A stretch of 64,000 nt of DNA, taken from contig WBMZ01012800.1 of the NCBI GenBank assembly GCA_013400975.1, forward strand, positions 24,536-88,535, in the 5' to 3' direction. The position numbers and the translations under genes were made by a program. The number at the start of each line of letters is the position of its first letter. Positions within the stretch are counted from its first letter, which is position 1. The notes under the pieces were generated by a model that ran no database searches, had not been told where the DNA came from, and saw only the letters and a list, made by a program, of their open reading frames with translations. Shown one piece after another: positions 61,701 to 64,000 of the stretch. The stretch is from Atrichornis clamosus (taxonomy: Eukaryota; Chordata; Aves; Passeriformes; Menuridae).

Positions 61701-63799
61701 GTGTGAAAATCAGTGCAAACTTGCATTCACAGCTGTAATTCTAACTCATCAAAGGAGAGTTTGTTTTCTTATTTTAAATATGAGTATACATCAAGGAGGA
61801 ATTTTCAGTAGAAGTCTTAGGAATCTCAGTGAAGGTGCACACTCTATGTTTTGATATTGTTCAGATTTCTTACTCACTTTGAGAGCTGCCTGTATCCCTA
61901 AGCAGGCAAACTGCTCTACAAAATGACTCTGCCTATTAGTTTTATGTGAAAAGAATCTTGGCTCTCAGCCTTTGCTGTAGTTGCATTGCTCCCTGTATTA
62001 TTTAAGTTAAATACCATGTATTAAGAAACTTGAATCATCTTTCTCCAGGGGAAAAAAATAGAGTTTTGTAACTGTTTAAGTGTTGGAAAGTCTAATTATA
62101 CCTCCTGTTCATTCCCTTTTGTTCTTGTAAAGGCATCTATTGCTGTAACAGAAGATAAAGCAACATTTCCAGACAGGAAAGAAATGGGGATTTTTTTTTT
62201 TCCTTTCTTGTTTCTGTTGCTGCATTGTTCTGATTTGTTTTTTTAAAGGTTGACACAGAGCCCCCTGAGAATTTTTAACATACGAGAGTAGATAACCTTG
62301 TTCTTTTGTTCACTCATCCCTGCCCTATTCTGATTGCCTGGGGCTGTCTTCTGAATATTCCATTTCATATCCGTTTAACACTTCCTCCATTCTTCTTTCT
62401 GCCTTCATTCATCAGTTCAGCATAATGTTACATCCAATGTATCAGCAGAAAGCATAACATGACCTTCAGACAGAGTCTCATCAGTGCCTCACTGAAGGAA
62501 GAGTCACTACGAACAAACCAAGGTTGTATAAACGCAGAGAACTCCGTGGCAGGAACAGGCTCAGGTTCAAATTTAGCATTTCCTTTAATCCTTTCGCTTA
62601 TCAGAGACTTGACACTTAAAAGATTCTGCACTCTTTACCTATGATGAGAAGCTCTTCATGTGCTGCCCTCCCTAGTGTCCAAAGTGTTTCTCACAGAACA
62701 CTGTGCTTGGGGAAGTATGGTAACAGAGAGCTCAGTGTAAACCTTGGGCTATAGAAAGACTAAGCAACTCCAATACGCCTAACTCAACATCAGAAAAAAG
62801 TTTTCCGCATACTTAGCAGCCATCTCCTTTTTTAACCAAATGAACAATAGCATCTTGCCATCCTGGTTAAAGACAAGGACTTAACGAAAAGCGTATACAG
62901 GAGCATCTTAGCATACCTGAAGAATAAACATAGCCTCAGAAATGAATTGACATGAAACACAAATGATTTCTGAAGTCATCCCTGACGTATTTTAAGTGCA
63001 GGTTTAAGAAACACTTCTTTTCTGAATAGAACATTTAATTTTTCCATTCAAATACTTTCCCAAAGGGGTGTGAAATCAACAATTACAGTGTGAGACAAGG
63101 CAGAGAGAGGAATACATAGGAAAAGTGATGCAAGTGTCTGAATGAACATGCCCCATTTTCATGAACAATGCGCATGCATTAGGAAAAGTTACTTTTACAG
63201 TCACATTTTATACGTGAGCTTGGGAAAGTAATATATTACATTTTAACTTTCAACATTAAAACTTAATTGGTAGTGCAGAAGTCTTCTGTTTCTGAGAGGG
63301 AAAACTGAAGTGCTTACAAGAAATTAACAGGAAAATAATTAAATACACTAATTCATCTTCTTTAGGTTTTAGAAAGAGATTGGAAGACAATAATAGAATC
63401 AAGATTTCAGGAGACATAAAACTATAATTAAAAAAAAGTAAAACCCTGCCAATGACACAACAGCAAATAGAGTGTACACTAGAAAGCAAAGCCATCTGGC
63501 AAATTAAGTGAAAATTAATGATTAAAGAAAATCTCACTGTGTTTGTAGTGTATTTTCATCCATCTGTGCCCAATTATAAAGGAGTTGTCAAAGAAAGCAA
63601 ACCACTGGTAGTTAATGCCAAACTAATCCAGAAAGCCTGAAAACGTCCATCAGTGTTTTTCTTACAGTTTCTAATCTCTGCAGGTTTCTGATAAGAGCAG
63701 CATTAAACTATGGTGTCGTGAATCTTGGCTCTCACGTTGGAAACTAACAGAGATGTACTACCTGTGATCATTTTAGATTAAGGAAATACTATCTTTCAA
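58763..63799. other. AT-rich unique sequence, no gene seen
   Basis: Five kb hold no recognised repeat or exon. Poly-A (60004 onward, about 23 bases with one interruption) and poly-T runs (61529-61540, 62189-62201) are present. An NRF1-like TGCGCATGCATT (63169-63180) lies about 0.65 kb before the CpG island. Frames of up to 114 codons are unrecognised. Confidence 0.5.
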
Positions 63800-64000
63800 A
63801 AGCGCGCTACAGGTAGAATTTATGAAAGGAAAAACCTCCGTTCAGCTCCGCTTCTGTCATAGGCAGCCGAGAGAGCGATTGCGGTGAACGATCCCGGGGC
63901 GCTGGGAGCGCCCGCGCTGGCCCGAGCACAGGCTGCGGGAGCGCTGCGCTGTGCGGCCGCAGGGGCCGGGCCCCGCTCCGCGCCCTGTCCGCCGCGCCCT
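63800..64000. promoter_or_regulatory. Edge of a CpG island, probable promoter or first exon of a gene beyond the window
   Basis: From about 63803 the base composition switches abruptly to GC-rich. I count roughly 23 CpG dinucleotides in the last 160 bases (63841-64000), against almost none per equal length elsewhere. It includes a GCGGCCGC site (63953-63960) and repeated GCGC groups. Unmethylated CpG islands of this density usually mark vertebrate promoters. The island is cut by the window edge, so the transcription direction, the start site and the gene cannot be given. No open frame here is long enough to identify. Confidence 0.75.

Noticed and set aside
1..64000. CRISPR arrays, bacterial operons, phage modules, plasmid or viral genes
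   Set aside because: There are no regularly spaced direct repeats, no dense coding, and the repeat content is that of a bird nuclear genome.

Overview
The window looks like vertebrate, most probably bird, nuclear DNA. The main evidence is interspersed repeats. Seven stretches match the CR1 LINE family as found in bird genomes, and one solitary LTR matches a widespread avian endogenous retrovirus-like family. The rest is mostly AT-rich, depleted in CpG and full of stop codons. There are no operons, no ribosome-binding-site-spaced ORFs and no other bacterial or viral gene organisation. The species cannot be named from this sequence.

I find no protein-coding exon or structural RNA gene that I can defend. 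Every open frame in the non-repeat DNA is short, lacks recognisable domains and fits chance or low-complexity sequence. The only real coding remnant is a decayed piece of CR1 ORF2 (the junction into the reverse transcriptase) on the minus strand at about 33.4-34.1 kb. The window is best read as a gene desert or a very long intron.

Layout: 0-13 kb is AT-rich unique sequence with one CR1 tail (2.2-2.5 kb). An ancient CR1 of a type shared across amniotes lies at 13.26-13.46 kb and a short CR1 tail at 14.55-14.66 kb. A five-copy minisatellite, an 18-bp perfect palindrome and a 46-bp hairpin lie at 18.4-20.5 kb. Two plus-strand CR1 copies lie close together at 21.4-22.7 kb. After 10 kb of unique sequence comes a minus-strand CR1 with a large internal deletion (33.25-34.10 kb). 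A structure-rich block at 35.0-35.3 kb holds a five-run G-quadruplex motif, two hairpins and an AATAAA. Two more G-quadruplex motifs lie at 36.3 and 38.1 kb. A minus-strand solo LTR with a probable 5-bp target duplication lies at 50.35-50.94 kb, and a minus-strand CR1 at 58.31-58.76 kb.

The last 200 bases rise abruptly into a dense CpG island that runs off the window edge. It is the best sign of a gene, probably a promoter or first exon, lying mostly outside. I found no convincing undescribed biological system. The findings below are modest structural or evolutionary observations, ranked accordingly.
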